DNA of 64,000 nt. It comes from Streptacidiphilus melanogenes (lineage in GTDB: Bacteria > Actinomycetota > Actinomycetes > Streptomycetales > Streptomycetaceae). The stretch lies in the NCBI RefSeq assembly GCF_000787835.1, contig NZ_BBPP01000018.1, forward strand, positions 79,084 through 143,083. Direction: 5' to 3'. Numbering within the stretch: the first letter of the stretch is position 1; each line of letters starts with the position of its first letter. The notes under the pieces were generated by a model. That model made no database searches, was not told where the DNA came from, and worked only from the letters and a program-made list of their open reading frames with translations. Positions 8,729 through 18,276 of this stretch are shown here, piece after piece. The position numbers and the translations under genes were made by a program.

Positions 8729-9379
8729 ATGTCAGAAATCGCAGTCACGGACCGGACGCGCCATCGGCGCATGCGGGAGAACGGCAGCACCCGTAAGGAG
8801 GATCTGGACGCTGTGCTGGCGGCCGGCTTCGTCTGCCACCTGGGCGTGGTCGTCGACGGCGCCCCGATGGTCGTGCCCACCTGTTACGGCGCCACCGAGG
8901 ACACGCTGTACTTCCACGGTTCCGTCGCCAGCCGCAGCCTGCGGCAGGACCCCGGCGCGGAGGTCTGCGTCACGGTCACCCACGTCGACGGTCTGAGCCT
9001 GGCCCGCTCGGTGTTCGAGCACGGGATCAACTACCGCTGCGTGATGATCTACGGCGCGCCGCGGCTGGTCGGGGACGACGAGAAGCTGGAGGGCCTGCGT
9101 GTGCTGACCGAGCAGTGCGCGCCCGGCCAGTGGGAGTACGCGCGGCAGCCGAACCGCAAGGAGCTGGCCGCCACCGCGCTGCTCGCGCTCGACCTCGCCG
9201 AGGCGTCCGTCAAGATCGCCGCAGGGCCGCCGGAGGACGGCGACAGCCCGGACGCCGAGCTGGGCCTGTGGGCGGGCAACGTGCCGGTCCGCCCGGTCTT
9301 CGGCGCCCCCGTTCCGGCCCCCGACCTGGCCGAGGGCATCGCCCTGCCCGCGCACATCGCGGCGCTGCAGACCCGCTGA
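8729..9379 (+). CDS. Pyridoxamine 5'-phosphate oxidase-family flavin-binding protein
   Basis: A 216-residue split-barrel protein. The segments AGFVCHLGVVVDGAPMVVPT, CYGATEDTLYFHGSVASRSL and VCVTVTHVDGLSLARSVFEH match the FMN-binding barrel of PNPOx-like 'nitroimidazole resistance' proteins. The internal ATG (MSEIAVT) with GAGAGG upstream is preferred over the frame's first ATG at 8687. The 154 bp in front of it carry no other feature I recognise. FMN-, F420- and haem-binding relatives exist; the cofactor is not decided here. Confidence 0.8.
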   Translation: MSEIAVTDRTRHRRMRENGSTRKEDLDAVLAAGFVCHLGVVVDGAPMVVPTCYGATEDTLYFHGSVASRSLRQDPGAEVCVTVTHVDGLSLARSVFEHGINYRCVMIYGAPRLVGDDEKLEGLRVLTEQCAPGQWEYARQPNRKELAATALLALDLAEASVKIAAGPPEDGDSPDAELGLWAGNVPVRPVFGAPVPAPDLAEGIALPAHIAALQTR

Positions 9380-9561
9380 CGCCTCCGTCGCGTCAACATC
9401 GGACCCCCCGGCGTCAGGAACGCGTCAGGACCGGCTCTCGGCCTGTGAGCAGCGGGAACGACCGGATTAGCGTCGAAGGCGCACCGGTTCCGCGGCATCC
9501 GCCGCAGCGGACCGGTGGTTGACGACTGGTCACGCTCACGCGCGTCGGAAGGATGCCGCAG

Positions 9562-9939
9562 ATGACTCGCCACCTGGACGGGGACGACCCGGAGCCCGCA
9601 GAGCGCGTTCCGGCCGGACTGTTGCTGGTCCCGGTCCGGTCGGGCCCCGCGGGGGAGGTGCTGCGCCTGTTCCGCACGCCGCTGGGCGCGCGCACGGCGG
9701 TCGGCTTCACCAGCAGGCGGCTGCTCGTCGGCGTGCTCGGTCCCGAGCAGGCCGCCGTGGAGCTCGCGGAGGCCGCGCTCCGTGCGATGGCCGACGCCCT
9801 CGGCGTCACCTCGCTCACCGTGGACCCGCAGCTGGCCGCCACTCCCGCAGCGGCGCTGCACGGCCCCGACAGCTGGCACCCGTGGCGGGCGCACGGCGCG
9901 CCGGCCGCCGGGCCCGTCGCGGCCGGTACGGGACGCTGA
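9562..9939 (+). CDS. SAV_915-family protein of unknown function
   Basis: A 125-residue protein with the pattern seen in the actinomycete SAV_915 family: a hydrophobic first strand (GLLLVPVRSGPAGEVLRLFRTPLG), RTAVGFTSRRLL, a helix rich in Ala/Glu, and LGVTSLTVDPQL. The second ATG (9562) is chosen because GGAAGG is 9 nt upstream; the ATG at 9553 would sit on the ribosome site. The next gene starts 13 nt after its stop with its own GAGGAGAG site, so it is probably co-transcribed with the decarboxylase. No catalytic motif is visible. Confidence 0.6.
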   Translation: MTRHLDGDDPEPAERVPAGLLLVPVRSGPAGEVLRLFRTPLGARTAVGFTSRRLLVGVLGPEQAAVELAEAALRAMADALGVTSLTVDPQLAATPAAALHGPDSWHPWRAHGAPAAGPVAAGTGR

Positions 9940-9952
9940 GGAGGAGAGCGCG

Positions 9953-11293
9953 ATGACGACCACGCTGCTTCGCCCGCGTCTCCCCGAGGCGGGCGCGCCC
10001 TGGCTCCCGGTCTGGCCCGCTTCCACGCGGCCCGCTCCGGACGGCGGCCTGACCGTGGGCGGAGTCTCCCTCGCCGAGGCCGCCGAGCGTTTCGGCACCC
10101 CCGTCTACCTCGTCGACGAGGACGAGGTGCGAGCGCGCTGCCGGCTCTACCGGGAGGCCTTCCCGGAGGCGGAGATCCACTACGCCGCGAAGGCGTTCCT
10201 GTGCCGGGCCATGGCGCACTGGGTCGAGGAGGAGGGCCTGGGGCTCGACGTCTGCTCGCGCGGCGAACTGGAGCTCGCGGTCACCACCGGGTTCCCCGCC
10301 GAGCACATGGTGCTGCACGGCAACGCCAAGAGCCCGGACGAACTGGAGGCCGCGCTGCGGCTCGGCGTCGGGCGCATCGTGATCGACTCCACTACGGAGA
10401 TCGCCCGGATCGCGGCGCTGGTGCCGCACGGGGCGCGGCAGCGGGTGCTGCTGCGGATCGCGCCCGGCATCGCCGCCGGCGCGCATCCGGCGGTGCGCAC
10501 CGGCACCGCGGACCAGAAGTTCGGCCTCTCCAGCACCGACGGCACCGCGCAGCTGGCGATCGCCCGGGTGCTGGAGCAGCCCCGGCTGGAGCTGGCCGGT
10601 CTGCACTGCCACCTCGGCTCGCAGATCGACAGCGCCAAGCCGTACCTGCAGGCCGTGCGGCGCATGGTCGCGCTGATGCACGTGACCCGGCAGACCCACG
10701 GCGTGGTCCTGCCCGAGCTGGACCTCGGCGGCGGCCACGCCATCGCCTACCGGCCCGGCGAGGACGGCCTGGACGTGCGCGCGCTCGCCACCCGCGTCCG
10801 CGCCGAACTGCGGTCCGCCTGCGCGACGGTGGACCTGCCGGAGCCCAGGCTGCTGATCGAGCCCGGCCGGGCGATCGCGGGCCCGGCCGGGGTCGCGGTC
10901 TACCGGGTCCTGACGGTCAAGCACAGCGGCCGGCACACCTTCGTCGCCTTCGACGGCGGCATGAGCGACAATCCGCGCCCAGCCCTCTACGGCGTGCGCT
11001 ACGCCCCGCGCCTGGTCGGTCGAGCCGCGAGCGCGGAGCTGCGCCCGGTCGACGTCGTCGGCCGCCACTGCGAGGCCGGGGACGTACTCGCCTCCGGTGT
11101 CGAACTCCCCGCCGACATCCGCCCCGGCGACCTGCTCGCCGTCCCGGCGTCGGGCGCGTACCACGTGTCGATGGCGTCGGGCTACAACCTCGTCGGCCGT
11201 CCGCCGGTGGTGGCCGTGACGGGCGGAACGGCGAGGCTGCTGGTCCGTCGTGAGTCGCTGGCGGACGTCCGGAGCCGCGACGTGGGGCTGTGA
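9953..11293 (+). CDS. lysA: Diaminopimelate decarboxylase-family PLP enzyme
   Basis: Alanine-racemase-fold (type III) PLP decarboxylase, 446 residues. The Schiff-base lysine is in HYAAKAF (Lys80); LDVCSRGEL, HGNAKS, LHCHLGSQI, ELDLGGG, LLIEPGRAIAG (phosphate-binding region) and the CEAGD motif near the C-terminus, which supplies the residue from the second subunit, are all present. This set is that of DAP decarboxylase, the last step of lysine synthesis. The neighbours are not lysine or threonine genes, so this may be a second copy or a related amino-acid decarboxylase; the gene symbol rests on the motifs only. The ATG at 9953 follows GAGGAGAG. Confidence 0.8.
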   Translation: MTTTLLRPRLPEAGAPWLPVWPASTRPAPDGGLTVGGVSLAEAAERFGTPVYLVDEDEVRARCRLYREAFPEAEIHYAAKAFLCRAMAHWVEEEGLGLDVCSRGELELAVTTGFPAEHMVLHGNAKSPDELEAALRLGVGRIVIDSTTEIARIAALVPHGARQRVLLRIAPGIAAGAHPAVRTGTADQKFGLSSTDGTAQLAIARVLEQPRLELAGLHCHLGSQIDSAKPYLQAVRRMVALMHVTRQTHGVVLPELDLGGGHAIAYRPGEDGLDVRALATRVRAELRSACATVDLPEPRLLIEPGRAIAGPAGVAVYRVLTVKHSGRHTFVAFDGGMSDNPRPALYGVRYAPRLVGRAASAELRPVDVVGRHCEAGDVLASGVELPADIRPGDLLAVPASGAYHVSMASGYNLVGRPPVVAVTGGTARLLVRRESLADVRSRDVGL

Positions 11294-11400
11294 ACGAACA
11301 GCGCCGTCACCTGAGATGGCATGGCGCGTACATCTTCCTAACGCGAGGGTAACTAACTTATCGTCAGCTGACGATCCCTCTGCCAGGAAGGCGTACCACC

Positions 11401-14295
11401 ATGCGTCGACTCACTCCGTGGCTGAGAGCGGTGGCGGGCGCCGCCGCTCTCGTCACAGTGACCAGCCTCGCGCTGCCGGCCGCCGCCGCTCCGCCACGCG
11501 CCGCCGCGGCGGTACAGGACTACTGCGGTGGCCAGTGCAACGACATCCTGCCGCCGGGGGAGAACGGCAACGCCACCCTCGCCGACATCCTCGGAAACAA
11601 GGTCTTCGGCACCCGACCGGCTCACACCGCCGACCAACTCGGGCCGTACAGCTCGCTCGTGGACGGCTACACCGGGCTGACCGACTCCTCGCTCGCCGGC
11701 TACTTCGACAACTCCTCGTTCGGAGTCCCCGCCGGTCAAGTGGAGAGCAGCATCAGCCCGCGCAGCGACGTCACCATCGTGCGCGACAAGGCGACCGGTA
11801 CCCCGCACATCACCGGGACGACCCGCTACGGCACCGAGTTCGGCGCCGGATACGCCGCCGCGCAGGACCGGCTCTGGGTGATGGACCTGTTCCGGCACGT
11901 CGGGCGCGGCGAGCTGAGCAGCTTCGCGGGCGGCGCCGCCGCCAACCGCCAGCTGGAGCAGAGCTTCTGGCAGGCCGCCCCCTACACCGAGGCGGAACTG
12001 CAGCAGCAGATCGACTCCGTGGCCAACGAGGGCCCGCGCGGGCAGCAGGCGCTCGCCGACGCCCAGGCGTACATCGACGGCATCAACGCCTACATCACCT
12101 CGGCGTACAACTCCCGTACGTTCCCCGGGGAGTACGACCTGACGGGGCAGATCAACGCGATCACCAACGCCGGCTCGATCCAGCCGTTCAAGCTGACCGA
12201 CCTCGTCGCGCTGTCCTCCGTCATCGGCGCGCTGTTCGGCAGCGGCGGCGGCAACCAGGTGCAGTCGGCGCTCGTCAAGGAAGCCGCCGACGCCAAGTAC
12301 GGGACCACGCTGGGCGACCAGGTGTGGAACTCGTTCCGCGAGAGCGAGGCCCAGAGCGCGGTGACCACCGTGCACGACGGCCAGAGCTTCTCCTACGGGC
12401 AGGACCCGGCCTCGCCGCAGGGCCTCGCCATGCCCGACCCGGGCTCGCTCACCCAGCAGCAGCTGATCTTCGACCCGACCGGCTCGGCGGCGTCCGCCAC
12501 GACGGCCGCCGCCCGCACGGCGAAGACGGCGACCCGCACCACCGACGCGGCCGTGGCCAAGAAGGCCCCGGCCAAACTCCGGCCGCTGGTCGGCGTGTTC
12601 GACAAAGGCGTGCTGCCGGGCAACCTGCTGACCGCCAAGCACGGCATGTCCAACGCCCTGGTCGTCTCCGGCAAGTACACCGACGACGGCCACCCCGTCG
12701 CCGTCTTCGGCCCGCAGACCGGCTACTTCGCCCCGCAGCTGCTGATGCTGGAGGAGATCCAGGGGCCGGGCATCAGCGCGCGGGGCGCGGCCTTCGCGGG
12801 CCTGAGCTTCTACGTCGAGCTCGGTCGCGGCCCGGACTACTCCTGGAGCGCCACCAGCGCCGGCCAGGACATCGACGACGTCTACGCTGTCAAGCTGTGC
12901 AACACCGACGGCAGCACGGCGACCAAGGACTCCATGGCGTACCTGCTGGACGGCGTCTGCACGCCGATGACGGCGCTGGAGCGCGACGACTCCTGGAGCC
13001 CGACGACGGCCGACAGCACACCCGCCGGCTCCTACAAGCTGATCATGTACCGCACCGCGTACGGACTGGTGACCGCGCGGGCCACGGTCGGCGGCCTGCC
13101 CGTCGCCTACACCTCGCTGCGCTCGACGTACATGCACGAGGCCGACTCGATCATCGGCTTCCAGATGCTGAACGACCCGACCGCGGTGAACTCGCCGCAG
13201 ACCTTCCAGCAGGCCGCGCAGCACATCGACCTGACCTTCAACTGGTTCTACGTCGACGACGCGCACACCGCGTACTACAACTCCGGCCGCAACCCGGTGC
13301 GCCCGGCCGACGTCGCGGCCGACCTGCCCGAGTGGGCCGACCCGGCGTACGCCTGGCAGAACTGGAACCCGACCACCTGGACCGCCGACTACACCCCGCC
13401 GGCCCAGCACCCGCAGGGCGTCGACCAGGACTACTACGTCTCCTGGAACAACAAGCAGGCCCCCGGCTTCGCCTCGGCCAACTTCGGCGACGGCCCCGTG
13501 CACCGCGCCAACATGCTCGACAGCCGGGTCAAGGCGCTGGTCACGGCTGCCGCCTCGACCGGGCCGAAGGTGACGCGGGCGACGCTGGTGCAGGCGATGG
13601 AGTCGGCCGGCCTCACCGACCTGCGCGGTGAGGACGTGCTGCCGCAGCTGCTCGCCGTGATCAACAGCTCCCCGGTGACCGACCCGACCCAGGCGGCCCT
13701 GGTCAAGCAGCTCCAGGGCTGGCTCTCCGACGGCACCCAGCGCAGGGAGACCTCGGCCGGCAGCCACACCTACGCCGACGCGTCCGCGATCCAGACCTTC
13801 GACGCCTGGTGGCCGCTGCTCGTCCAGGGCGAGTTCCAGCCCGGCATGGGTTCGGACCTTTTCAACGCGATGGTCGGCGCGCTGCAGATCAACGAGTCCC
13901 CCTCCGGCGGCCAGACCGGTCCGAGCACCGGCCCGGTCGACGCGAACGAGTCCATCCCGCACAAGGGGTCCTCGTTCCAGTTCGGCTGGTGGTCCTACGT
14001 GAACCTGGACCTGCGGGCGGTGCTCGGCCAGCACCCGACCGACGCCCTGGCCCAGTCCTACTGCGGCGGCGGCAGCCTCTCCGCCTGCCGGCAGATCCTG
14101 CTCACCACCCTCCAGCAGGCCGCGGCGGAGACCGCCGCCCAGGTCTACCCGGCCGACGACACCTGCTCGGCGGGCGACCAGTGGTGCGCGGACTCCATCG
14201 TCCAGCGCGCACTGGGCGGGATCACCGACCCCAACAGCAACTGGCAGAACCGACCCACCTACCAGCAGGTCGTTCAGTACGTGTCGCACCGCTGA
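11401..14295 (+). CDS. Secreted penicillin acylase-family Ntn-hydrolase
   Basis: A 964-residue secreted amidohydrolase precursor. A signal peptide (RRLTPW... hydrophobic core ... LPAAAAPPRAA) is followed by the alpha-subunit hallmarks TGTPHITG and GAGYAAAQDRLWVMDLFRHVGRGEL. An Ala/Thr/Lys-rich linker (about residues 355-395) precedes the self-cleavage point at HGM-SNALVVSG, where Ser417 becomes the N-terminal nucleophile of the beta subunit. The beta-subunit motif around FNWFYVDDAHTAYYNSG is also present. The family cleaves amides such as penicillins, acyl-homoserine lactones or aculeacin-type lipopeptides; which one is not determined. The alpha subunit is longer than in classical penicillin G acylase. 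A strong AGGAAGG site precedes the ATG. Confidence 0.9.
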   Translation: MRRLTPWLRAVAGAAALVTVTSLALPAAAAPPRAAAAVQDYCGGQCNDILPPGENGNATLADILGNKVFGTRPAHTADQLGPYSSLVDGYTGLTDSSLAGYFDNSSFGVPAGQVESSISPRSDVTIVRDKATGTPHITGTTRYGTEFGAGYAAAQDRLWVMDLFRHVGRGELSSFAGGAAANRQLEQSFWQAAPYTEAELQQQIDSVANEGPRGQQALADAQAYIDGINAYITSAYNSRTFPGEYDLTGQINAITNAGSIQPFKLTDLVALSSVIGALFGSGGGNQVQSALVKEAADAKYGTTLGDQVWNSFRESEAQSAVTTVHDGQSFSYGQDPASPQGLAMPDPGSLTQQQLIFDPTGSAASATTAAARTAKTATRTTDAAVAKKAPAKLRPLVGVFDKGVLPGNLLTAKHGMSNALVVSGKYTDDGHPVAVFGPQTGYFAPQLLMLEEIQGPGISARGAAFAGLSFYVELGRGPDYSWSATSAGQDIDDVYAVKLCNTDGSTATKDSMAYLLDGVCTPMTALERDDSWSPTTADSTPAGSYKLIMYRTAYGLVTARATVGGLPVAYTSLRSTYMHEADSIIGFQMLNDPTAVNSPQTFQQAAQHIDLTFNWFYVDDAHTAYYNSGRNPVRPADVAADLPEWADPAYAWQNWNPTTWTADYTPPAQHPQGVDQDYYVSWNNKQAPGFASANFGDGPVHRANMLDSRVKALVTAAASTGPKVTRATLVQAMESAGLTDLRGEDVLPQLLAVINSSPVTDPTQAALVKQLQGWLSDGTQRRETSAGSHTYADASAIQTFDAWWPLLVQGEFQPGMGSDLFNAMVGALQINESPSGGQTGPSTGPVDANESIPHKGSSFQFGWWSYVNLDLRAVLGQHPTDALAQSYCGGGSLSACRQILLTTLQQAAAETAAQVYPADDTCSAGDQWCADSIVQRALGGITDPNSNWQNRPTYQQVVQYVSHR

Positions 14296-14312
14296 GTCAG
14301 TTGCACCCCCCC

Positions 14313-14415
14313 AGGGGCGCGAGGAACTGCGCGGGCAACCACGGTGTGCGGATGGCCCTGCTCGTTCGGGGACACACCACCGTGGGTGGCTTGTCGCGCA
14401 GTTCCTCGCGCCCCT
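14313..14415. repeat. Long imperfect hairpin with 21-bp perfect arms
   Basis: A 21-bp arm (14313-14333, starting AGGGGCGCGAGG) is repeated exactly in inverted orientation at 14395-14415; the inner 60 bp continue to pair imperfectly (ACCACGGTGTG against CACACCACCGTGGG). Similar elements recur in Streptomyces intergenic regions. It lies between two co-directional genes and may act as a terminator for the acylase gene as well as being a dispersed repeat. Confidence 0.75.
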
Positions 14416-14526
14416 TGCCGCTGCAGCACTGCGGCATAGCTCACGTCGGGCCGAGGGGCTGAGCTGTGCGGGCGGAAGATAGCATGAGGGGCGTCGCCCG
14501 GCTCGAATACCGCGAAAGATGAATTT

Positions 14527-15972
14527 GTGACTGTCAACGACGACGTGTTCACGGACTGGATGAACCGCGAGGAGATCGCGGAGTCGATGATTCCGATCAT
14601 CGGCCGACTGCACCGGGAGAAGGACGTCAACGTCCTGCTGCACAGCCGCTCCCTGGTGAACAAGTCGGTGGTCAGCATCCTCAAGACCCACCGCTTCGCG
14701 CGCCAGATCGCCGGCGAGGAGCTCTCGGTCACCGAGACGATGCCCTTCCTCCAGGCGCTCACCACGCTCGACCTCGGCCCGTCCCAGATCGACCTCGGCA
14801 TCCTGGCTGAGCAGTACAAGGCCGACGACCGCGGCCTCACGGTCGAGGCGTTCACCGCCGAGGCCGTCGAGGGTGCCACCGGCGCCAACAAGCTGGAGCG
14901 TCGCGAGGCCCGCGACGTCGTGCTGTACGGCTTCGGCCGCATCGGCCGCCTGCTGGCCCGTCTCCTGGTGGAGAAGGCCGGCTCCGGCAACGGTCTGCGC
15001 CTGCGGGCGATCGTGGTCCGCAAGGGTGCGGCCGACGACCTCGTCAAGCGCGCCTCCCTGCTGCGTCGCGACTCGATCCACGGCCAGTTCAACGGCTCGA
15101 TCACGGTCGACGAGGCGAACAGCACCATCATCGCCAACGGCAACGAGATCAAGGTCATCTACTCGGACGACCCGGCCTCGGTCGACTACACGCAGTACGG
15201 CATCAACGACGCCATCCTGATCGACAACACCGGTCGCTGGCGTGACCGCGAGGGCCTGTCGAAGCACCTGCAGCCGGGCATCGCCAAGGTCGTGCTGACC
15301 GCGCCGGGCAAGGGCGACGTCCCGAACATCGTCCACGGCGTCAACCACGACACCATCAAGCCGGACGAGCAGATCATCTCCTGCGCCTCCTGCACCACGA
15401 ACGCGATCGTCCCGCCGCTGAAGGCGATGGAGGACAAGTTCGGCGTGCTCCGCGGCCACGTGGAGACCGTCCACTCGTTCACCAACGACCAGAACCTGCT
15501 GGACAACTTCCACAAGGCCGAGCGTCGCGGTCGTTCCGCCCCGCTCAACATGGTGATCACCGAGACCGGCGCCGCCTCCGCCGTGGCGAAGGCCCTGCCG
15601 GACCTCAAGGCGAAGATCACCGGCAGCTCGATCCGCGTCCCCGTGCCGGACGTCTCGATCGCCATCCTCAACCTGCAGCTGGCCCAGGAGACCACCCGCG
15701 AGGAGGTCCTGGACTACCTGCGCGAGGTGTCGCTGACGTCGCCGCTGCGCCGCCAGATCGACTTCACGACGGCGCCCGACGCGGTCTCCATGGACTTCGT
15801 CGGCTCCCGCCACGCGTCGATCGTCGACGCCGGCGCCACCAAGGTCGAGGGCGACAACGCCATCCTCTACCTGTGGTACGACAACGAGTTCGGCTACTCC
15901 TGCCAGGTCGTCCGGGTCGTCCAGACGATCTCCGGTGTCGAGTACCCGACCTTCCCGGCCCCCGCGGTCTGA
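14527..15972 (+). CDS. gap: Glyceraldehyde-3-phosphate dehydrogenase, long form with N-terminal extension
   Basis: NAD(P)-dependent GAPDH of 481 residues, about 140 more than the usual enzyme. The first ~125 residues form a charged helical extension (EIAESMIPIIGRLHREKDVNVL). The Rossmann motif VVLYGFGRIGRLLAR begins near residue 129, the catalytic cysteine is Cys289 in SCASCTTNAI, and the C-terminal WYDNEFGYSCQV block is complete. The GTG start at 14527 keeps the extension, which is well conserved in style with the rest (no frameshift, same codon bias). This long form is known in actinobacteria as a second GAPDH; whether it works in glycolysis or gluconeogenesis is not readable here. It ends in a strong hairpin. 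Confidence 0.9.
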   Translation: MTVNDDVFTDWMNREEIAESMIPIIGRLHREKDVNVLLHSRSLVNKSVVSILKTHRFARQIAGEELSVTETMPFLQALTTLDLGPSQIDLGILAEQYKADDRGLTVEAFTAEAVEGATGANKLERREARDVVLYGFGRIGRLLARLLVEKAGSGNGLRLRAIVVRKGAADDLVKRASLLRRDSIHGQFNGSITVDEANSTIIANGNEIKVIYSDDPASVDYTQYGINDAILIDNTGRWRDREGLSKHLQPGIAKVVLTAPGKGDVPNIVHGVNHDTIKPDEQIISCASCTTNAIVPPLKAMEDKFGVLRGHVETVHSFTNDQNLLDNFHKAERRGRSAPLNMVITETGAASAVAKALPDLKAKITGSSIRVPVPDVSIAILNLQLAQETTREEVLDYLREVSLTSPLRRQIDFTTAPDAVSMDFVGSRHASIVDAGATKVEGDNAILYLWYDNEFGYSCQVVRVVQTISGVEYPTFPAPAV

Positions 15973-15984
15973 TCGTCGCAGCGA

Positions 15985-16021
15985 ACCGGCCCCGCTCCCT
16001 CCCCGAGGGTGCGGGGCCGGT
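15985..16021. terminator. Convergent terminator between gap and ABC exporter
   Basis: Perfect 11-bp stem ACCGGCCCCGC / GCGGGGCCGGT with a 15-nt loop, placed 12 nt after the gap stop and 6 nt from the stop of the opposite-strand ABC gene, so it can serve both. Confidence 0.8.
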
Positions 16022-16027
16022 CCCGTC

Positions 16028-17881
16028 TCACGCGAGCTGCGGGCTCTCCTCGACGTCGTCCACGCCCTGCTCGTCCAGGCTGTGCTCGTCCAGGAAGCCC
16101 CCGGACTGGTGCTGCCACAGCTTGGCGTAGGCGCCCTCCGCCGCCAGCAGCTGCTGGTGGCTGCCCTGCTCCAGGATGCGGCCGCGGTCCAGGACGACCA
16201 GGCGGTCCATCCCGGCCACGGTGCTCAGGCGGTGCGCGACCACCAGGGCCGTGCGGCCCTCCATCAGGCGCCACAGCGCCTCCTGGACCAGCACCTCGCT
16301 CTCCGAGTCCAGCGCGCTGGTCGCCTCGTCGAGCAGCAGGATCGGCGCGTCGCGCAGGATCGCGCGGGCGAGCGCGACCCGCTGGCGCTGGCCGCCGGAG
16401 AGCTTGACGCCGCGCTCGCCCACCATGGTTTCGAAGCCGTCCGGCAGGCCGTCCGCGAACTCGGTGACGTGCGCGGCCTCGGCCGCGCGGCGGATCTCCG
16501 CGTCGGTGGCCCCGGGCCGGGCGAAGGCGATGTTGTCCCGCAGGGTGCGGTGGAACATCGCCGGGTCCTGCGGCACGTAGGAGATCAGGCTGCGCAGGTC
16601 GGCCTGGCGCAGCCGGCTGATGTCCTGGCCGCCGACGAGGATCCGGCCGCCCTCGATGTCCGTCATCCGAAGCAGCAACCGGGTGAGCGTCGTCTTGCCG
16701 CCGCCCGACCGGCCGACCAGGCCGATCTTCTCGCCGCTGGCCACGCCCAGATCCAGGCCGTCGAAGAGCGGGGCGTCCGAGCCGCCGTGGGTGAAGACCA
16801 CCCGGTCGAAGCGGACGCCCGCGTCGCGCGGACGCAGCGGCTCCGGCTCCGGCGCGTCGAGCACCGTCGGCGGGGACATCAGCAGCTCGGTGAACTGCGC
16901 GGCCTCCGTCATCGAGCTCTCCAGACGCCGGTAGATCTGGTTGAACTCGAACATGATCCGGGTGGCGTTGGAGTAGTAGGTGAAGGTGACCACGACCGCC
17001 TCCACCCCGTTGCCCTGCCCGGCCAGCAGCACCGCGAGCAGCAGGCCTGCCGCGTTGGTGACCACCGACATCGGCGCGACGAGGGTGTCGATGCGGAGGT
17101 TGCCGTAGTCCCAGGAGCGCACCGAGCGCCGCCTGGACTCCGCGACCCGGGAGCGGTGCTCGGCCGCCTCGCGGTCCTCGGCGGCGAAGGCGCGGACGGT
17201 GTCCATGTTCATCAGGCTGTCGGCAACGTGGCCGGACACCCTGGCGATCGCCGCCTCGCGCGCGTTCACCAGCTCCTGGCGACGCCGGATCAGCGGCGCC
17301 ACGATCAGCGCCGTCACCGCGATCATGCTCACCAGCACCACGACCAGCCACGGCTGGTACGTCCACAGCACCACCGAGCCGAAGACCAGCGGCACCAGGC
17401 TGCCGACCACGTTGAAGGTGAGCGTGTCGACGAAGTCCTCGAAGCGGGAGGCGAAGCTCAGCACCCGTTTGGTCAGCGAGCCGGCGAAGTTGTCGTGGAA
17501 GAACGCCGCGTCCTTGGCGAACAGCTCGTCCATCCCGATGACGTAGAGCTGTTCGATGCCGAGGCCGTCCACCCGGTTGAGGCAGTGGATGCCGAGCCGC
17601 CAGAACGCCTCGGAGACCAGCAGCACTCCGGCGAAGCCGAGCACGTACGGCAGGAGCGCCGCGGTGTTCAGCCCCTTGCCGGGGTTGTCGGCGATCCGGG
17701 CGACGAGTTTGGCGACGATCAGCGGAGCGATGTAGGAGATCCCGATATTGCCCAGGGCGGGCGCGAGCATGGCGGGCAGTGTGATGCGTTTGAGCCGGAT
17801 CATCTCCCGGCCGTAGTAACGAAGGGCGAGGAGGACCGCGCCGCGCTGCGGTCGTTCCTCGGATGTCTGGGGTGTGGGCAT
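16028..17881 (-). CDS. ABC transporter, fused permease and ATPase (exporter type)
   Basis: A 617-residue half-transporter that must dimerise. Six membrane helices occupy about residues 30-330, with the first two around ITLPAMLAPALGNIGISYIAPLI. The ATPase follows, with Walker A GLVGRSGGGKTTL, Q-loop ISYVPQD, signature VKLSGGQRQRVALARAI, Walker B ILLLDEATSALD and H-loop VVAHRLSTV. The ATG at 17881 is preferred (GAGGA 6 nt upstream) over an in-frame start at 17926. It stands alone, so the substrate is unknown; the overall form is that of multidrug or lipid exporters. The 200 bp upstream hold no other feature I can support. Confidence 0.88.
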   Translation of the reverse strand: MPTPQTSEERPQRGAVLLALRYYGREMIRLKRITLPAMLAPALGNIGISYIAPLIVAKLVARIADNPGKGLNTAALLPYVLGFAGVLLVSEAFWRLGIHCLNRVDGLGIEQLYVIGMDELFAKDAAFFHDNFAGSLTKRVLSFASRFEDFVDTLTFNVVGSLVPLVFGSVVLWTYQPWLVVVLVSMIAVTALIVAPLIRRRQELVNAREAAIARVSGHVADSLMNMDTVRAFAAEDREAAEHRSRVAESRRRSVRSWDYGNLRIDTLVAPMSVVTNAAGLLLAVLLAGQGNGVEAVVVTFTYYSNATRIMFEFNQIYRRLESSMTEAAQFTELLMSPPTVLDAPEPEPLRPRDAGVRFDRVVFTHGGSDAPLFDGLDLGVASGEKIGLVGRSGGGKTTLTRLLLRMTDIEGGRILVGGQDISRLRQADLRSLISYVPQDPAMFHRTLRDNIAFARPGATDAEIRRAAEAAHVTEFADGLPDGFETMVGERGVKLSGGQRQRVALARAILRDAPILLLDEATSALDSESEVLVQEALWRLMEGRTALVVAHRLSTVAGMDRLVVLDRGRILEQGSHQQLLAAEGAYAKLWQHQSGGFLDEHSLDEQGVDDVEESPQLA

Positions 17882-18081
17882 CCCATGTCCTCGAAGGGTG
17901 GTTTCGTCGGTACTGGGCGCGCACACGGCGAAGCCACGCTGCGTCGGGCCAGGGGATGGTGACGGAGCGTCCGTGCGCGTACGGAGGAGGGAGTCGGGTA
18001 GAGCAGTCTTCCGTGTGCCCGCCTACGGAGTCCACGCCTTTTTCCCCGGATGGGTGAGTTTGCGCCGTGATCAGCGCCTGG

Positions 18082-18252
18082 CTACCCACGCGAGCGCAGC
18101 TCGTCGAGCAGGCGTTCGGCGTCGCGATCCCGCCTCTCGTGCGGCTGCGTCCCGCCGGGGGTGACGGGGGGTCGGCGGCGTGCGCGGCGCGCGTTGCGCT
18201 CCAGGCCGAGGACGAGAAGGGCGATGACGAGCGCGAGAGTCAGAAGTCCCAT
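18082..18252 (-). CDS. Small single-pass membrane protein
   Basis: A 56-residue product: an N-terminal hydrophobic helix (GLLTLALVIALLVLGLE) directly followed by an Arg-rich stop-transfer and a charged helical tail (ERLLDELRSRG). The pattern of helix plus positive cytoplasmic tail is coherent and codon bias matches real genes in the region. The ribosome site (GAAGAA) is weak. It is divergent from the GlxA-type regulator, with the operator-like repeats between them. I do not recognise the family. Confidence 0.5.
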   Translation of the reverse strand: MGLLTLALVIALLVLGLERNARRARRRPPVTPGGTQPHERRDRDAERLLDELRSRG

Positions 18253-18276
18253 GGCATGAATTCTTCGCTCGTCCAG

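Noticed and set aside
11353..15813. A 1486-codon minus-strand frame
   Set aside because: Antisense to the penicillin-acylase and gap genes, spanning the hairpin between them; composition is low-complexity and no motif is visible.
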